DNA of 64,000 nucleotides, from assembly GCA_012845835.1 (NCBI GenBank), contig JABAKD010000020.1, positions 20,009,606 to 20,073,605 of the forward strand. Direction: 5' to 3'. Shown here piece by piece: positions 62,569-64,000 of this stretch. The translations under genes were made by a program, and so were the position numbers. The notes under the pieces are model-generated. The model was not told the origin of the DNA, did no database searches, and worked only from the letters and a program-made list of their open reading frames with translations. Position 1 is the first letter of the stretch. Each line of letters opens with the position of its first letter. The DNA is from Undaria pinnatifida (taxonomy: Eukaryota > Sar > Phaeophyceae > Laminariales > Alariaceae).

Positions 62569-63422
62569 TACAGTAGCGGCTACGGTTTAAGAGAGGGTCG
62601 GTACAAGCCAATTTCTCTCTCTTAAATCCGGCTTTCTCTTATACCGTCTCCGCTACGGTATAAGAGAATATTCTCTTATACCGTAGCCAAATCGAAAGCG
62701 CGCCAGAGAGACGCTCTTGTCCGAACTATATGGCGTAGGAGGTCGTAGAGAGTGTATCATTCAATGTCGCGTAACGCAGCAAGCGTTACCACGTCGGGCT
62801 ACCTCCAAACACCGCTCATTCTCTTGGTTGGCGAGCACGTGGACCCAAGTACGTGGTGCGCTTTTAGTGGATCTGCGCTTGGAAAATAAATCATCGTCGT
62901 GTCATGCGATGCACATTTTGCACGTGGACATGCAAAGTCGGTACAGTAGTGGTTTTGTTGTTGTTTTATAGGTGTGTTTCATGCTCGCACCTCTTCTAGA
63001 AGGACAACACGAGGCTACGAATGCACCAGCACTCAAGAAAGACGCACCCGTTTACACACTGCACCCCTTCCTCCCACCGTACCCTCAACACAACACCCTC
63101 AACCTCTCATCCCATCGATTTAACCCCCCGACAAAACGCGAGTCAACGAAAAAAAAAAACTTCACATTATCAAGACATCACTCGCCCTACAAATAACACA
63201 AACCCAAGAAACTAACGCTACCCTCGCGACCTGTCAGCCTGAACACAATCTGTGTGTGATGTGTGTGTCCACGTGGTTTCCAAATGGTTCGATTTAAGAG
63301 AAAGTCTCGGAAGCAATAGGAATTCTCTCTTAAATCGATTTTGATTGGTACAAGCCAATTCCTCTCTCTTAAATCCGTACTCTCTCTTAAAAAAGTTCTC
63401 TTAAACCGTAGCCGCTACTGTA
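62569..63422. mobile_element. TIR element with perfect 26-bp ends
   Basis: 62569-62594 and 63397-63422 are perfect inverted repeats of 26 bp starting TACAGTAGCGGCTACGG. Flanking octamers GTATATGA and GTACATGA differ at one base, which suggests an 8-bp target duplication (hAT-like). GGTACAAGCCAATT and CTCTCTCTTAAATCCG recur near both ends. The 0.6 kb middle has no transposase, so the copy is non-autonomous. Confidence 0.85.
62652..62687. other. 36-bp perfect palindrome
   Basis: GCTACGGTATAAGAGAAT followed by its exact reverse complement, no loop; built from the element's own TIR words. Confidence 0.95.
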
Positions 63423-63430
63423 GTACATGA

Positions 63431-64000
63431 TAGCGTAGTCTACACATTTTACGTGTATCGTGCGGAACGTGCGGAATTCGAGAATCTTCGAGCCGAGAAA
63501 CCAAGGACCAGTCTGCAAAATCCTACCAGGTAACATATATTCATTGCCGCGAAGAGCCTAGATAACTGCTTACTGCCTAATTGTGGCTATATAAGCACAA
63601 AACACTGAACACTTCACTACGTGCGTACGACCACCCCCGTGCGAGGTACACGCAAGCGCTGTGTGACACGCGGCATCTGTTTGGAGCAACAGGCTCTATA
63701 TTCTATGCTGACCTACAGATTAGCTTTTTCGTGTTCTCTGCTTTTCGAGCATGTTCTCCATTCGCCTATATACGACGCCGGAGAAAAGTAAGGGAAACAG
63801 GAGGTTTCGAACGACCAGACCAAGTAGGTGAGGCAAACCATAACCAACCGCCCCTTCTCCCAATCCTATGAGAACTTTAGCTAGCCCCCGATGCAACATA
63901 TTGGGCCTAGGGCGCGAGGCATGAGGACAGGTTGCAGCGACGATTGATGACAAAGACAGAATGAGAACACGCGGAGAAATGGTGGCATTTTGGCTTGCAG
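63431..64000. other. No gene supported
   Basis: A 96-codon plus-strand ORF (63581-63871) overlaps a minus-strand one; neither has a domain or splice context. Confidence 0.4.

Overview
This is a repeat-saturated piece of a eukaryotic nuclear genome. The coding parts are short exons in phase, bounded by GT-AG splice sites and separated by introns from about 0.5 to 7.5 kb. There are LTR retroelements, TIR elements and satellites, and several interstitial TTAGGG-type telomere arrays; nothing looks bacterial or viral. The RRM protein of the plant BPA1 type, the long introns and the copia elements would suit an alga or stramenopile, but the sequence does not prove the lineage.

Four gene models can be assembled by splice-phase logic. 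(1) A minus-strand gene end at 3.8-4.8 kb, two exons, WD40-like. (2) A plus-strand ankyrin-repeat gene, five exons from 8286 to 24609, whose 905 coding bases join without a phase error and give seven complete 33-residue repeats plus a charged helical tail. Its introns hold a 2.65 kb satellite, opposed MITEs and a whole LTR element. (3) A minus-strand gene of seven exons, 55272 down to 46290, for an RRM protein resembling plant BPA1 (Binding Partner of ACD11); its extreme 5 prime end is not found. (4) The last two exons of an unrecognised minus-strand gene at 59.36-59.79 kb. There are also a broken PIF1-type helicase (6.9-7.6 kb), a decayed unknown coding region at the left edge, and an ORF inside the 16-19 kb LTR element.

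Mobile DNA: a decayed Ty1/copia element with two LTRs (37973-42117), a 2.9 kb LTR element with a gag-position ORF but no polymerase (16087-18950), a TRIM-like element (29542-30588), a 0.85 kb element with perfect 26-bp TIRs (62569-63422), a 1.2 kb TIR element full of GGCGGT motifs (57605-58793), two MITE families and several unnamed dispersed repeats.

The most unusual structure is a dispersed element with conserved blocks separated by at least three sites at which unrelated tandem arrays have grown. The two largest satellites here, TTAACCCTCC (2.65 kb) and GGGTAAAAAA (3.3 kb), both end next to the same conserved block. Two host genes also show junction-level duplications: the ankyrin exon-4 acceptor is the last copy of a tandem repeat, and the BPA1-like gene carries four spaced copies of one exon's 3 prime end with splice-donor remnants.
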